A stretch of 64,000 bases of DNA. It comes from Methanocalculus alkaliphilus (lineage in GTDB: Archaea > Halobacteriota > Methanomicrobia > Methanomicrobiales > Methanocorpusculaceae). This document shows, in pieces, positions 8,878 through 18,837 of this stretch (positions within the stretch are counted from its first letter, which is position 1; every line of letters begins with the position of its first letter). Position numbers and translations under genes: made by a program. The notes under the pieces were generated by a model. It was not told the DNA's origin. It did no database searches and saw only the letters and a program-made list of their open reading frames with translations. Location: contig NZ_JALJYG010000003.1 in the NCBI RefSeq assembly GCF_024170505.1, positions 62,001 to 126,000 of the forward strand. The letters run 5' to 3'.

Positions 8878-10812
8878 TTAGTCAACAGGGCGAACCCTGA
8901 TATCTTCACCTGCCTCGAACCGCCTGATCATCTCCTGGGCGATTGAGTTGTTCCGGGCAAGGAGGATCTCCCCGCTCTCTTCAACAGTCCCTGTGAAGAG
9001 ATACTCCTTCCCTGAGAAGACATCCACAATCTTGCCGGAATGTTCGGGGCAGATCAGGGCGAGCTGTTTTTTGTCAGTCCGTATCTGAATACTCTGTTCA
9101 GATGAGACAGCTTTCAGCGGCATCTCCTCCACAGCATCATCATCGGTATCACTGAGTTCTGACCGGGATCTGATATCGATGCCAACCCCGACTTTATTGA
9201 CGATCCCGGAGATGTTTTTGCCACCTTTCCCGATCGCGGCAGGAATATCCTGGTCATCGATGAAGACCGTCGCTTTGGTGTCTGAGATCATCCGGACATC
9301 AACAAATCCCTCGGTGAACCTGCCGATCTCTTTCTGAATCTCCTTTTCAATCACTTTCCAGTGAGGGGGTGTCTGAGGTTGTGGAGCGGATACCTCCGGT
9401 TCTGATGACAGGGTGTCGTTCTCCGGCTCTTCCAGTGCATTCTCCGGAGAATCTGCCGGCCCCGCTGAAACAACGATCGTCTCCCCCCCAAAGCGGAATA
9501 TCTCAACAACGGGAGTTCCGTCTGCACTATTGCTGATCGTCACAACTGGGGAGGGGGGTATCTCCACACCAAGATCAGCAAGCCCAGTTGGCCGGTCTAT
9601 CGAGAAATCAATGGTAAATACCTGTTCAATCTCTCCATCAGAGACGAAGATGATGGATGAGATGACCTGGGGGAGAAGGCAGTAATCTATCCTTCCGATG
9701 AGCCGCTGGATGGCATCCTGCACCCGCTGTGCATGCATCACGCCGACCATGCCAATTCCGGAGAGCTGGAGATCTGCATATATCGCAAAATCATCCTTTT
9801 TTCGTATCTCATCAAAGATTACAAAGTCGGGGCGGACGAGCATCAGCAGTTCTGCGGTTGCTTCCATACTCCCTTCAAGAGAGGTGTACTGCGTGATATG
9901 ATCAGGAACCTGGAGATCGCGGGGTGCCTCCATCGTCTTGACGACGAAATCACGGTCCGCAAGGAAGATCGCAATGCTCTGTGCGAGGGTCGACTTCCCC
10001 GAACCCGGCGGTCCAACGATGAGGGTGCCGCACCTGTCACTGACAATGCCCTCTTTGATCTCTTCTGCGCGGTCATAATCATCGAGAGAGATATGGGCGA
10101 TGGGCCGGACCGCAGAGATCTCCATCCCGTCTGAGAAGGGGCGGCGGGTGATGGATATCCTGAGTGAGCCGATCTGGACAACGGTAACACCACGCTTCTC
10201 TATCTCGATAAAACCATCGGGATCGCGTTTTGCTCGTTCCAGAATCTCCTGTGCGAGCCGCCGCAATTCATATTCAGTCATCGGAGCCTCGCGTATCGGC
10301 ACCAGGCGCATCTCCTTGAGGCGGCCTTTCCTGGCATACGGGGAGACCCGATCCTTGAGATAGACGGCGATGGTATTCTCATCAAAGAAGTTATCAATCA
10401 GGAGGGGGGTGAAGTTCTCCTGCTGCGGTTTGAGATAGATGACCTCAAGTCCCCGTGCCCGCGCAACCTCGGCCTGAACCACATCAGAGGTGACGAAGGT
10501 GGCATCATATTCTATAGCGGCGTTTCGTATCATCGCATCTATCTCACCACCGCTTGAGAGTTTCACCTGATCAAGACGGGGGCGCTCTCCCACAAACTTC
10601 AGTTCAAGGAGACCTTCATCGCGCATTCTGCAGAGTTCCTGAATCTCGGTGAGGCCAGAAAACCCTATCTCACGACCATGGTTGGCCTGCGCCTCAAGTT
10701 CTGCAAAAACCGCCTCCGGAATGATTATTGTAGGGTTTTTGCAGTCTCCATTGTGTATCATTGTTGTTATGCGTCCATCGATGACGACGCTTGTATCGGG
10801 TACCAGTTTCAT
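8878..10812 (-). CDS. PIN domain - PilT-type ATPase - KH domain protein (COG1855)
   Basis: A 644-residue three-part protein. Residues 1-135 are a PIN nuclease domain ([13 protein letters not shown], with acidic residues of the active site). The centre is a PilT/VirB11-like ATPase with Walker A GPPGSGKS (about residue 267) and a Walker B-like [11 protein letters not shown]. Residues around 510-550 form a KH RNA-binding domain with the signature IGKGGKNI. The C-terminus is a TRAM-like beta segment. The architecture is widespread in archaea, often near translation genes, and suggests an RNA processing or ribosome-associated nuclease, but no function is established. It lies between hisI and leuS on the same strand. 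Confidence 0.85.
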   Translation of the reverse strand: MKLVPDTSVVIDGRITTMIHNGDCKNPTIIIPEAVFAELEAQANHGREIGFSGLTEIQELCRMRDEGLLELKFVGERPRLDQVKLSSGGEIDAMIRNAAIEYDATFVTSDVVQAEVARARGLEVIYLKPQQENFTPLLIDNFFDENTIAVYLKDRVSPYARKGRLKEMRLVPIREAPMTEYELRRLAQEILERAKRDPDGFIEIEKRGVTVVQIGSLRISITRRPFSDGMEISAVRPIAHISLDDYDRAEEIKEGIVSDRCGTLIVGPPGSGKSTLAQSIAIFLADRDFVVKTMEAPRDLQVPDHITQYTSLEGSMEATAELLMLVRPDFVIFDEIRKKDDFAIYADLQLSGIGMVGVMHAQRVQDAIQRLIGRIDYCLLPQVISSIIFVSDGEIEQVFTIDFSIDRPTGLADLGVEIPPSPVVTISNSADGTPVVEIFRFGGETIVVSAGPADSPENALEEPENDTLSSEPEVSAPQPQTPPHWKVIEKEIQKEIGRFTEGFVDVRMISDTKATVFIDDQDIPAAIGKGGKNISGIVNKVGVGIDIRSRSELSDTDDDAVEEMPLKAVSSEQSIQIRTDKKQLALICPEHSGKIVDVFSGKEYLFTGTVEESGEILLARNNSIAQEMIRRFEAGEDIRVRPVD

Positions 10813-10849
10813 AAAAAATCTACCATAAGGTACGTGTCATTCATCGTTA

Positions 10850-11206
10850 TTATTTGTACACTTTATCAGGATCAACTATTCTCTCAAAGAGAAGATTCCC
10901 ATCGATAGATCGATAAAAGCATGATCGGTATCCCATATGGCACGCAGCACCGGACTGGGTAACCATATACAGAAGGGTATCAGCATCACAGTCCACACGG
11001 ATCTCATGAACCCTCTGAAGGTGACCACTCTCCTCACCTTTCTTCCATATTTTCCGCCTGCTCCGGCTGTAATAATGGGCATAACCGGTTCTCCGGGTCA
11101 GCTCCACCGCCTCCTCATTTGCCCATGCAACCATTAAAACGATCTGCGTCTCCGTATCCTGAACGATCACCGGAATGAGGCCATTTTCATATACAGGTTC
11201 GATCAT
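10850..11206 (-). CDS. hisI: Phosphoribosyl-AMP cyclohydrolase
   Basis: A 118-residue enzyme that opens the purine ring of phosphoribosyl-AMP in histidine biosynthesis. The metal-binding signature is complete: [11 protein letters not shown] followed by the conserved Cys/His ([14 protein letters not shown]). [11 protein letters not shown] and [19 protein letters not shown] are the other family blocks. It is the stand-alone form, without a fused HisE domain. The gene starts 4 nt after the prepilin peptidase stop, whose last bases GGGGTGTAG act as its ribosome-binding site, so an unrelated biosynthetic gene is translationally tied to pilus processing. Confidence 0.95.
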   Translation of the reverse strand: MIEPVYENGLIPVIVQDTETQIVLMVAWANEEAVELTRRTGYAHYYSRSRRKIWKKGEESGHLQRVHEIRVDCDADTLLYMVTQSGAACHMGYRSCFYRSIDGNLLFERIVDPDKVYK

Positions 11207-11210
11207 GCAT

Positions 11211-11993
11211 CTACACCCCGGTAAGAATGGTGATCAGGGTAAAGAGGATATCCCCGATGAAGAACGAGACGAAGAGGCCGGCGGTGATCGGGATGAAGAA
11301 AGGAACACCATATGATATCCAGACGGACCCCGCCTTCGCATAAAGCTTTCGTTCACGTATGAACTCTTCGGGATGCTCCCGGAGATCACGCGTATAGACC
11401 CGATCATCGCCTGCCATCCGACGAACCGCTTCTGAAAAGGGCATGAACCGCCGCCTGACACCATCCTCAGTCTCCTCAAAATCCTCGATCACAAAGCCAA
11501 AGACTGTCGTGAGCTTCTCTGCAGGTACCGGGTATCCGATGAAACGATGCAGCAGAGGTGCCCGGTTGCCCCTGATAGTATTGTAGAGGAAGAGTACCGG
11601 CGGAATACAGAGGTTGAGAATAAGAGCGTTTGCAAGGACGCTGAAGACGAAGAGAGGTACCGGAGAATATCCAAGCAGTGGTTCGATGGGGAAGATCGGG
11701 ATGAGAAGTGCGATGAAGATGAGACCCCAGGCATCGGCACCACCAAAGAGCCCGAAGTACGCGATCCCGTACATCATGATGCAGAATATTAACGTTGCGA
11801 TAAGCACCATCAGAAACCAGGCAGGATCTCCTTTCAGGAGGAGATAGTAAACATATGCCGAGAAAGGGGCAGAGAGGAGGATCATAGGGTACCATGTCCG
11901 GAAAGGCACCCTCCGATCGCGGATATCAAGAACCGATCCATAGAGAAAGGTTGCTGCAACTGCGATGAAGACAATGATCAGGGGGGGGATCAT
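11211..11993 (-). CDS. A24-family prepilin peptidase
   Basis: A 260-residue membrane aspartic protease that removes the signal peptide of class III (type IV pilin-like) precursors. The first catalytic Asp is in [12 protein letters not shown] and the second in [11 protein letters not shown]; the latter reads GGAD instead of textbook GxGD. About seven hydrophobic segments are present, with a cytoplasmic loop of about 60 residues before the last two. The ATG at 11993 is chosen: a TATATATA box lies about 25-32 nt upstream, implying a leaderless mRNA; the longer frame would need a TTG at 12029. It is divergent from the pilus-like operon starting at 12138, which it probably serves. Confidence 0.85.
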   Translation of the reverse strand: MIPPLIIVFIAVAATFLYGSVLDIRDRRVPFRTWYPMILLSAPFSAYVYYLLLKGDPAWFLMVLIATLIFCIMMYGIAYFGLFGGADAWGLIFIALLIPIFPIEPLLGYSPVPLFVFSVLANALILNLCIPPVLFLYNTIRGNRAPLLHRFIGYPVPAEKLTTVFGFVIEDFEETEDGVRRRFMPFSEAVRRMAGDDRVYTRDLREHPEEFIRERKLYAKAGSVWISYGVPFFIPITAGLFVSFFIGDILFTLITILTGV

Positions 11994-12137
11994 GGAGAAT
12001 GATATCTGACTAATACATATATATACCAAGCCATTGTATCACTTCTTAATTACAAGGGTGTTCAAGAAAGGAAAAGCATACTAAATTTAGATAAAAAAAT
12101 TGATAAAGAGGAGGAGAAGGATATTACCACTAGGAAT

Positions 12138-12731
12138 ATGCAGGAAAGGATGATAAGAAACCTCCATGATTGCTTACAGGAGGCATTCAATACCAAAATG
12201 ACCGGAGAGATACGTTGTGAGGAGGGTGGAATGATCGCCTCTGTCATCACCATCTCCGGAGAACCAGGTGGTGCAGAATATACCGATGCGGCTGGTACAA
12301 TATATGGCGATACTGCGATACTCCGATTCCCGGCAGATGGTATCTTCAGCTGCATCCCCCTTACTCTCAAGGAGGCAGAGGAGCGCTCCGGAAGAGCACG
12401 CATCTTCAATCCTGCACGCCTCTTTGTCAATATAAATACTGAGCTTCAGACAGATCTCAAACCAGAGGCCGATACCGGTGTTGGAAGACTGACAATACGG
12501 ATTGAAACACCTGAAACCCCACTCCAGGATCTTCGTATCGAGCTCTGGAACAACAGCAGGATGTGTGCAACAGACACAACAGATCACCGAGGAAAAGTAA
12601 CCTTCAAGCTCCTTAGTGGAAACTATGAGTGCAGGGTACGTGATGGTATCAGGCTTGTCTCACGATCCATCATCGATTTCCCGGGTGGAGATCTCGAAAC
12701 AAAAGTATTGATCCCAAGAGATGGGCAATGA
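12138..12731 (+). CDS. Hypothetical protein, first gene of pilus-like operon
   Basis: A 197-residue protein without recognisable family. It has no signal peptide or membrane segment. The C-terminal half (about residues 112-197) is beta-rich, with a pattern (GRLTIRIETPETPLQDLRIELW ... GKVTFKLLSGNYECRVRDG) resembling carboxypeptidase-regulatory or transthyretin-like beta-sandwich repeats. Its stop overlaps the start of the secretion ATPase (ATGA), so the two are translationally coupled. A regulator or cytoplasmic partner of the ATPase is the simplest inference. The start is uncertain: GGAGGAG lies 18 nt upstream, further than usual. Confidence 0.65.
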   Translation: MQERMIRNLHDCLQEAFNTKMTGEIRCEEGGMIASVITISGEPGGAEYTDAAGTIYGDTAILRFPADGIFSCIPLTLKEAEERSGRARIFNPARLFVNINTELQTDLKPEADTGVGRLTIRIETPETPLQDLRIELWNNSRMCATDTTDHRGKVTFKLLSGNYECRVRDGIRLVSRSIIDFPGGDLETKVLIPRDGQ

Positions 12732-14683
12732 GCGGTGAGAAGAAGGGATGGAGATCTCTCTTCAGGAAAAGAAGAGAAGAACCAATCATCTCCGAAGAGT
12801 CCCTGGACACAATGGACGAACGTGGGGAGCTTGTTGACGAACGTGTTGTATCCACTCACACCGGGAAAGAGCAGGATATCAATGAACATAGAGGTCCTGA
12901 GCAGTATCCGGAAACGCAATATCAGGATATTCAAGATGATACTGATCGAACAGTGAAGAAAAAAAACCATACCGCACACCCACTCCCTCTGGAGGAGGTG
13001 GTAATTGATACTATAGCACCACACGCTTCATCAGAAGCTCCACAGCACCAGGAACATCAGACAGAAGAAAAGCCAGCTAAAAAGAATACTGAAAAGAAGA
13101 GAACTTTCCTTGATCTCTTCTCAATCCGGCGTCGCACGCATGAGGAGTACTCCCCTGAGAAGCATGGTCCACTCGTCGATCTATCATTTCTGCCACCCCC
13201 CGGTGTCGAGGAGATCGAGGTATATCCTGTACACCCCCCCTATGCCTACATACGGATACTCTACGACATCGTCTCGCATGAGTATACCTATCAGGTGATT
13301 GAGCCGATCCTGACAGAGGGTGAGGAAGAGTTTTATCATGAGATAAAAAGCAGACTCTTCGAGACCCTTGATATTAGCACCCGGGGCCTTTCGAGAGAAG
13401 AAACAAGGGAGCTCCTTCGGAAAGCCTGCCGGGGGATCATAGCAGACTATGAAATCAATCTTGACCCTGCAGAGGAAGAGAAGATCCTCTACAGGATGGA
13501 TCGCGAGTTTCTTGGCGATGCCCTCATCGATCCGATCATGCATGACGTATATATCGAGGATATCTCCTGTGACGGGCTGATGGCGCCGATCTTCGTCTAT
13601 CACACACGTTATGAATCGATGAAGACGACCCTTACCTACAAGGATTCGAAAGAACTCGACTCTTTTGTCACAAAACTTGCACAGAGAGCCGGGAAGTATA
13701 TCTCCATTGCGGAGCCGATCCTGGATGCAACAATGTCCGACGGGTCGCGCATCCAGATGACCCTTGGAACTGAAGTGACCGCACACGGATCGACATTCAC
13801 CATCAGGAAGTTCCGGGAAGAGCCGATCACCCCGACCGATCTCATCGAGTGGAAGACCTTCTCATCTCTCTCCATCGCATTTCTCTGGCTTGCCGTAGAG
13901 AGCGGAAAATCATGCCTCTTCGCAGGCGGTACTGCATCCGGGAAGACGACCTCGCTCAATGCAATATCGCTCTTCATGCCCCCGCTTGCCAAGATCATCA
14001 CCCTCGAAGACACGCGGGAGCTGAAACTGCCGCATCCAAACTGGATCCCAAGTATAACACGGGACTCCTTTGATACCGGGGGGCGGGGGGAGATTGATCT
14101 CTATGAGCTTCTCAGGGCAGCATTACGGCAGAGGCCCGAATACCTCCTCGTCGGAGAGGTCCGGGGGCGGGAGGCGCTCACCCTCTTTCAGGCGATGAGT
14201 ACAGGCCACATCACGTACTCAACCATCCATGCCGACTCCGTTGCAAGTGTCGTCCACCGTCTTGAGAACCCACCGATGAATGTTCCAAGGAACATGCTCT
14301 CTGCACTCAACCTTGTATCCGTCCAGGTGCAGGCACGGGTCGGCGGTCAGAGGATCAGGAGAAACAAACAGATCATCGAGATACTGGATATCGATCCCCG
14401 AACAAATGAGCTCATTACAAACGAGGTCTTCAGATGGAAGCCTGCAACCGATGAGATCGCATACCTTGGAAAATCCTTCATCCTCGAGGATATTATGGAG
14501 GAACGGGGATGGAATGATGAAAGGATGCAGGAGGAGCTGAAAAGACGGCAGGAAGTGCTTGAATGGATGCGGGTGCGCAAGATTCGGCATTATCATGACG
14601 TATCTGCCATCCTGATGGAGTATTTCCGAAATCCAGAAGACGTTATCAGACGGGTACGAAGAGATCTTTATGAACAGGTATGA
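12728..14683 (+). CDS. Type II/IV secretion system ATPase (GspE/ArlI/TadA superfamily)
   Basis: A 651-residue hexameric motor ATPase for assembly of a type IV pilus-like filament. The first 130 residues are low-complexity, rich in Glu, Lys and His, and unlike the rest. A globular N-domain follows, then the ATPase core: Walker A GGTASGKTT (about residues 398-406), the Asp box (ITLEDTRELKLPH), Walker B (LLVGEVRGREAL) and the His box (GHITYSTIHADS). The start overlaps the stop of the preceding gene, and its own stop overlaps the first TadC-like gene by 14 nt. No archaellum (arl) or chemotaxis gene is nearby, favouring an adhesion pilus or other surface machine over an archaellum. Confidence 0.9.
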   Translation: MSGEKKGWRSLFRKRREEPIISEESLDTMDERGELVDERVVSTHTGKEQDINEHRGPEQYPETQYQDIQDDTDRTVKKKNHTAHPLPLEEVVIDTIAPHASSEAPQHQEHQTEEKPAKKNTEKKRTFLDLFSIRRRTHEEYSPEKHGPLVDLSFLPPPGVEEIEVYPVHPPYAYIRILYDIVSHEYTYQVIEPILTEGEEEFYHEIKSRLFETLDISTRGLSREETRELLRKACRGIIADYEINLDPAEEEKILYRMDREFLGDALIDPIMHDVYIEDISCDGLMAPIFVYHTRYESMKTTLTYKDSKELDSFVTKLAQRAGKYISIAEPILDATMSDGSRIQMTLGTEVTAHGSTFTIRKFREEPITPTDLIEWKTFSSLSIAFLWLAVESGKSCLFAGGTASGKTTSLNAISLFMPPLAKIITLEDTRELKLPHPNWIPSITRDSFDTGGRGEIDLYELLRAALRQRPEYLLVGEVRGREALTLFQAMSTGHITYSTIHADSVASVVHRLENPPMNVPRNMLSALNLVSVQVQARVGGQRIRRNKQIIEILDIDPRTNELITNEVFRWKPATDEIAYLGKSFILEDIMEERGWNDERMQEELKRRQEVLEWMRVRKIRHYHDVSAILMEYFRNPEDVIRRVRRDLYEQV

Positions 14684-15593
14684 GAGGTTCTGTTTCAATC
14701 TCCTCGGCTCGAGGATGAAGGAGAAGCGCTTAAGCCATAGTGAACTCCTTGGAAGCCTTATATCCGCACGACACAGCGTCCCGTTTGAGGTCTACCTCTC
14801 AACGGCAACCATCACGTCAATTATTGCAGGACTCGTGGGTGCCATCATAGCAGGAGTCTGCACCTATATCTTCAGACTTCCCGAATTGATCAGGTACCAG
14901 GGAACACTACCAGGATTCTTCTATGAATATGCACAGTACGGGTTAATCGCTGGTACGATCTTCATCACGATCCTCTCACTCATCATTATCGGAGGGTTCA
15001 CCTATCTCTTCTACCTCATCTACCCATCCATTATGGCTGGAGAGAGAAGGCGAAAGATCGATACCACCCTCCCCCACGCAATCAATTATATTACAGCAAT
15101 GTCCACGGCGGGCATTACACCAGCCGAGATCTTTCGTCTCCTTGGAGAGTCTCCGGTCTATGGGGAGAGTTCGACTGAAGCCAGGCATATCGCACGTGAG
15201 ATAGATCTCTTTGGCCGGGACCTCATCGATGCTCTCAGGGTCGTCTCAACGACAACACCAAGTGAGCGTTTAAAAGAATTTCTTCAGGGAGCAATGGGCG
15301 CAATTACCAGCGGGAGCAATCTCACGGATTATTTTAAACAGAAGGCAAATCAGTATGCAATTGAGAACCGACACGAGCAGAAGGCATTTCTTGAGACGCT
15401 TGGACTCATCTCCGAATCCTATGTGACAGCACTGGTTGCCGGAACCCTCTTCCTTGTCATCCTCCAGTCCGTTATGTCGATGCTCTCTGGGACAAGCAAC
15501 CCGCTTTTCCTCTTTGTGATCATCTACCTGATCATGCCATTTGGCAGTGTGATGTTTCTTGTGATGATTAGTTCGATGACACCGGAGGCCTGA
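14670..15593 (+). CDS. Type II secretion system F / TadC-like membrane protein (first copy)
   Basis: A 307-residue polytopic membrane platform protein of the T2SF/TadC family. It has an N-terminal hydrophobic pair (about residues 44-70 and 88-118), a cytoplasmic helical domain containing LPHAINYITAMSTAGITPAEIF and a C-terminal membrane pair. In pilus systems this protein couples the ATPase to filament assembly. It starts inside the ATPase gene (14-nt overlap) and is followed after 1 nt by a second family member; such pairs are normal in archaeal systems. Confidence 0.88.
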   Translation: MNRYERFCFNLLGSRMKEKRLSHSELLGSLISARHSVPFEVYLSTATITSIIAGLVGAIIAGVCTYIFRLPELIRYQGTLPGFFYEYAQYGLIAGTIFITILSLIIIGGFTYLFYLIYPSIMAGERRRKIDTTLPHAINYITAMSTAGITPAEIFRLLGESPVYGESSTEARHIAREIDLFGRDLIDALRVVSTTTPSERLKEFLQGAMGAITSGSNLTDYFKQKANQYAIENRHEQKAFLETLGLISESYVTALVAGTLFLVILQSVMSMLSGTSNPLFLFVIIYLIMPFGSVMFLVMISSMTPEA

Positions 15594-15594
15594 G

Positions 15595-16584
15595 ATGAGG
15601 GATCTTCTTCGAAGGAACAGGAGCGAGGCAGAAGAGTCGCCTGATCTGATAATCCGCAGGAAGATCGACGAGAAACGGGCAGAGGACCAGGGGTTCCGGG
15701 GATTTATCCGCCATCCTCTCCGTTCACTTATCAAAAGTCCCCTTCACAGCCTCTATCTTACCGTCCCGATTGCATTGGTATTATCGTTCATCTGGGTTCT
15801 GATCAGCACCCGGCGTTATGGAACAGAGATGGTATTTGGAACCACAATCATCGACGACGTTCTGATTGTTGCTCTTCTCATCATCATCACTCCCCTCTCC
15901 ATCCTCGACTTCATTGAGGACAGGCGCCAGAGAAGCCTGGAAGCGGCACTTCCAAACTTCTTCCGGGATCTTGCAGGAATGAACGAATCAGGGATGACAC
16001 TCCCTGGTGCCGTCCATCTCGTCGCTCAGGCAGAGTATGGAGCCCTGACCAGACACATTCGGCAGCTGGATCAGGAGATGTCATGGAATGTCCCATTTGT
16101 TGAGGCGATATTCCGGTTCGGTGAGGCTATCCGAACCCCACTTGCAACACGGAGTGTCGAACTGATTGCAAAGGCGAGTAAGGCAGGGGGGGACATCTCC
16201 AATGTCCTACGTGCCGCAGCCATCGACACCTATGAGTTCGTCAACCTCAAAACAGAACGGCTCAATAATATGTTCATCTATATCGTCATCATCATCATCT
16301 CATTCTTCGTCTATATGTTCGTCATCGGTGTCCTGACGAGTACGTTCCTTGAGACGATGGCGGCTGCAGGTGAATCGGCGCAGGCATCCGGTGCTGGCGC
16401 CGGCTTCATGGCAGCGATTGATATCGATTTTTATAAACGCATATTCTCCCATGCCGTCATCCTGCAGGGATTCTTCTCAGGTCTTGTCGCAGGGCAGATG
16501 GGTGAGGGAAGAGCGCTTGCCGGATTAAAGTTCTCTGCGGTTATGGTCTTTATCGGCTGGATGGTCTTTCGTTTTCTCATCTGA
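15595..16584 (+). CDS. Type II secretion system F / TadC-like membrane protein (second copy)
   Basis: A 329-residue protein of the same T2SF family as its upstream neighbour, with hydrophobic segments near residues 55-70 and 85-105, the domain LEAALPNFFRDLAGMNESGMTLPGAV, and a further membrane region from about residue 225 to the C-terminus. A Gly/Ala-rich stretch (AAAGESAQASGAGAGF) separates the last segments. The two paralogues probably form a heteromeric platform. No pilin-like gene follows; the next gene is convergent after 37 nt, so the substrate is encoded elsewhere. Confidence 0.88.
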   Translation: MRDLLRRNRSEAEESPDLIIRRKIDEKRAEDQGFRGFIRHPLRSLIKSPLHSLYLTVPIALVLSFIWVLISTRRYGTEMVFGTTIIDDVLIVALLIIITPLSILDFIEDRRQRSLEAALPNFFRDLAGMNESGMTLPGAVHLVAQAEYGALTRHIRQLDQEMSWNVPFVEAIFRFGEAIRTPLATRSVELIAKASKAGGDISNVLRAAAIDTYEFVNLKTERLNNMFIYIVIIIISFFVYMFVIGVLTSTFLETMAAAGESAQASGAGAGFMAAIDIDFYKRIFSHAVILQGFFSGLVAGQMGEGRALAGLKFSAVMVFIGWMVFRFLI

Positions 16585-16621
16585 AAGAAGACCCTGAATA
16601 GAGAAAAAAAGCGGTAAGTGG

Positions 16622-16927
16622 TTAATTTATATTATCAATCTTATACCCCTTCTGCGAGAGGAGGTCCTTCACCCTGTCACGGTGATTTCCCTGCAGCTCG
16701 ATGGTATTCCCTTTAACGGTTCCTCCACAGGCAAGTTTGCCTTTCAGGAACTTCGAGAGGTCTTCAAGATCAATCTCATATGGATCAAGTCCGTCAACGA
16801 CGGTTACTTCCTTACCGTACCGTCGCCGGTTAATCTTGACGAGGATCCTCTGCTGTTCCTTAGCTACCTCTTCACAGATACAAAGTTCCTTTGGAAGTCC
16901 ACATTTTGGGCATATGCCACTGTTCAT
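16622..16927 (-). CDS. Translation initiation factor aIF1 (SUI1 family)
   Basis: A 101-residue SUI1 protein, the archaeal counterpart of eIF1, which controls start-codon selection on the small ribosomal subunit. The N-terminus carries a C-x2-C...C-x-C pair ([13 protein letters not shown]), a putative zinc ribbon seen in archaeal members. The core [16 protein letters not shown] and [18 protein letters not shown] is the SUI1 fold. A TATA-like AAATAG about 25 nt before the ATG suggests a leaderless mRNA, divergent from cobQ. Confidence 0.92.
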   Translation of the reverse strand: MNSGICPKCGLPKELCICEEVAKEQQRILVKINRRRYGKEVTVVDGLDPYEIDLEDLSKFLKGKLACGGTVKGNTIELQGNHRDRVKDLLSQKGYKIDNIN

Positions 16928-17037
16928 TAACCATTACTGGACGTTCATCTCTATTTATTGTATCCGGTAAAAGAGGGATTTCATGCCCCATTGATGACCC
17001 CCTTTTTTATCTTCATAGAAAGAGTACGTATGGAAAT

Positions 17038-18492
17038 ATGTCGCTTATCGTGCTTGGAACTGCCTCACACGTCGGAAAGAGTGTAACTGTTGCAGGAATA
17101 TGCCGTGCGCTCTCCGACCGTGGATATACAGTCACTCCCTTTAAAGCGCAGAATATGAGTTTAAACTCATATGTCACCGGAGATGGTGCCGAGATCGGAA
17201 TAGCACAGGCGATGCAGGCAGCCGCAGCCCGTCGTGAACCCTCAGCGGATATGAACCCGATCCTGCTTAAGCCCAAGGGGGAGAGCATTTCGCAGGTGAT
17301 CGTCCTTGGAAAGCCCTATAAGGATCTGCCAATACGAGAATACTATAAGGAGACCGATGCGCTCCTTGAGATAGCCGTCTCCGCGTATGAACGGCTCGAT
17401 AAGGAGACGGGCTGTGTGATATGTGAAGGAGCGGGGGGTGCGGCAGAGCTGAATCTCTATGATCGGGATATCGCCAATATCAGGCTTGCAGAACGACTCA
17501 ACATTCCAATTATCCTGGTTGCCGATATTGAAAGAGGGGGGGTCTTTGCACAGCTTTATGGAACGATGGAACTCCTCCCACCACATATCCGCAGACTCGT
17601 TGCCGGTATAATCATTAACAAATTCAGGGGTGATCCCGGAATATTCGAATCAGGCATCAGGATGGTTGAATCTATCTGCGGTGTTCCGGTCCTTGGGCTT
17701 GTCCCGTATACAGATCTCCAGCTTCCAAGCGAGGATTCCCTCTCATTGAATGATAAGCGCGCATCAGGGTCACCGATACGCATTGGTATCATCCGCCTCA
17801 CAAGGATCTCCAACTTCACCGACTTTGAGTCGCTGGAACGGGGTGCTTCAGTAGAATATGTCGTCCCCGGCAGCACACTTGAGCCATATGACTGTATCAT
17901 CATTCCGGGTACAAAAAATTCTGTTGAGGATCTGGAAGAGCTCAGGGAGAAAGGGACAATACAGGAGATTTGGAAGGCACATGAACGAGGCATCCCGGTG
18001 ATTGGAATCTGCGGGGGATACCAGATGCTTGGGGAGCAGATCATCGATGATGCGATAGAATCAGGTCGCCGGGGGGTATATACAGGCATTGGCCTCCTCC
18101 CGGTTGAGACACGGTTTTCCGAATACAAAAAGACAACAATCCAGGTTGTCCGCCAGGCAGAGCCGATCGGACCCATCCTCTCCGGTATCGGGGAAGTGAG
18201 GGGATATGAGATCCATATGGGTGAGACAGTACGAAAGGGTGGAAATCAGGCCTTCTCCGGAGAGGGGGCATCCAGTGATGATGGAATGGTCTTTGGGACA
18301 TATCTGCACGGGCTCTTTCAGAACAGAAATGCCGCTCTCGCCCTTCTCAGATACCTGCATGAGAGAAAGGGATTATCATATTCCGAAGAGATATACATCG
18401 ATCCATACGAAGAGCTCGCCCGCCATTTTGAGAGGCACCTTGACATGGAGGCGATCATCGCATTGAACAACGGGGATGATGGCAGGAAATGA
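17038..18492 (+). CDS. cobQ: Cobyric acid synthase
   Basis: A 484-residue glutamine-dependent amidotransferase (CobQ/CbiP) that amidates side chains b, d, e and g of the corrin ring during cobamide biosynthesis; methanogens need cobamides for methyl transfer. The ATP-binding domain starts with a P-loop variant GTASHVGKSVTVAG and continues with PFKAQNMSLNSYVT. The C-terminal glutaminase domain has the nucleophile Cys in GICGGYQMLG and the conserved His in FGTYLHGLF. The ATG at 17038 is chosen because homologues begin at MSLIVLGT. Its stop overlaps the next start (ATGA). Confidence 0.95.
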   Translation: MSLIVLGTASHVGKSVTVAGICRALSDRGYTVTPFKAQNMSLNSYVTGDGAEIGIAQAMQAAAARREPSADMNPILLKPKGESISQVIVLGKPYKDLPIREYYKETDALLEIAVSAYERLDKETGCVICEGAGGAAELNLYDRDIANIRLAERLNIPIILVADIERGGVFAQLYGTMELLPPHIRRLVAGIIINKFRGDPGIFESGIRMVESICGVPVLGLVPYTDLQLPSEDSLSLNDKRASGSPIRIGIIRLTRISNFTDFESLERGASVEYVVPGSTLEPYDCIIIPGTKNSVEDLEELREKGTIQEIWKAHERGIPVIGICGGYQMLGEQIIDDAIESGRRGVYTGIGLLPVETRFSEYKKTTIQVVRQAEPIGPILSGIGEVRGYEIHMGETVRKGGNQAFSGEGASSDDGMVFGTYLHGLFQNRNAALALLRYLHERKGLSYSEEIYIDPYEELARHFERHLDMEAIIALNNGDDGRK

Positions 18493-18833
18493 CAACACGG
18501 ATGTCATTTACACTGGAGAGCAAACTGTCAGATCAGATTGAACAGTTTGCACAGGAGATGAGGGTCGATCGAAATGAAGCAATTCTCAGACTTATTGAGG
18601 CGGGCATCATCAAGTATTCCGAAGAGAAGGGATTCATTCCGATACAGCAGGAGCGGGGTTTTCAGGAAGTGAAGGTGATCAAAAGATCCATTGATGACCT
18701 GACGGCAACAGTCAGCGACCTGAAGAAGGAGATCAGGGTTATCCATCACATCCTTGATCTGAGACATCAGAAGGAGAGCAGACCTGTTCAGAAAGAGAGC
18801 CGCCGCTGGTGGGAGTTCTGGAAAGGTATCTGA
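18489..18833 (+). CDS. Ribbon-helix-helix-like small protein with coiled coil
   Basis: A 114-residue protein. Residues 1-50 (TRMSFTLESKLSDQIEQFAQE ... NEAILRLIEAGI) have the strand-helix-helix pattern of CopG/Arc-type DNA-binding proteins. Residues 60-100 are a heptad-like coiled coil, and the C-terminus is Trp-rich (RRWWEFWKGI). It overlaps cobQ by 4 nt. A DNA-binding regulator of cobamide genes is conceivable; the neighbourhood alone does not show it. The Trp-rich amphipathic tail might touch a membrane instead. Confidence 0.65.
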   Translation: MTTRMSFTLESKLSDQIEQFAQEMRVDRNEAILRLIEAGIIKYSEEKGFIPIQQERGFQEVKVIKRSIDDLTATVSDLKKEIRVIHHILDLRHQKESRPVQKESRRWWEFWKGI

Positions 18834-18837
18834 ATGA

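Noticed and set aside
12728-16584. Archaellum (arlI/arlJ) assignment
   Set aside because: No arlB-H genes are present, and two separate TadC-like proteins instead of one ArlJ suggest another type IV pilus-like system.
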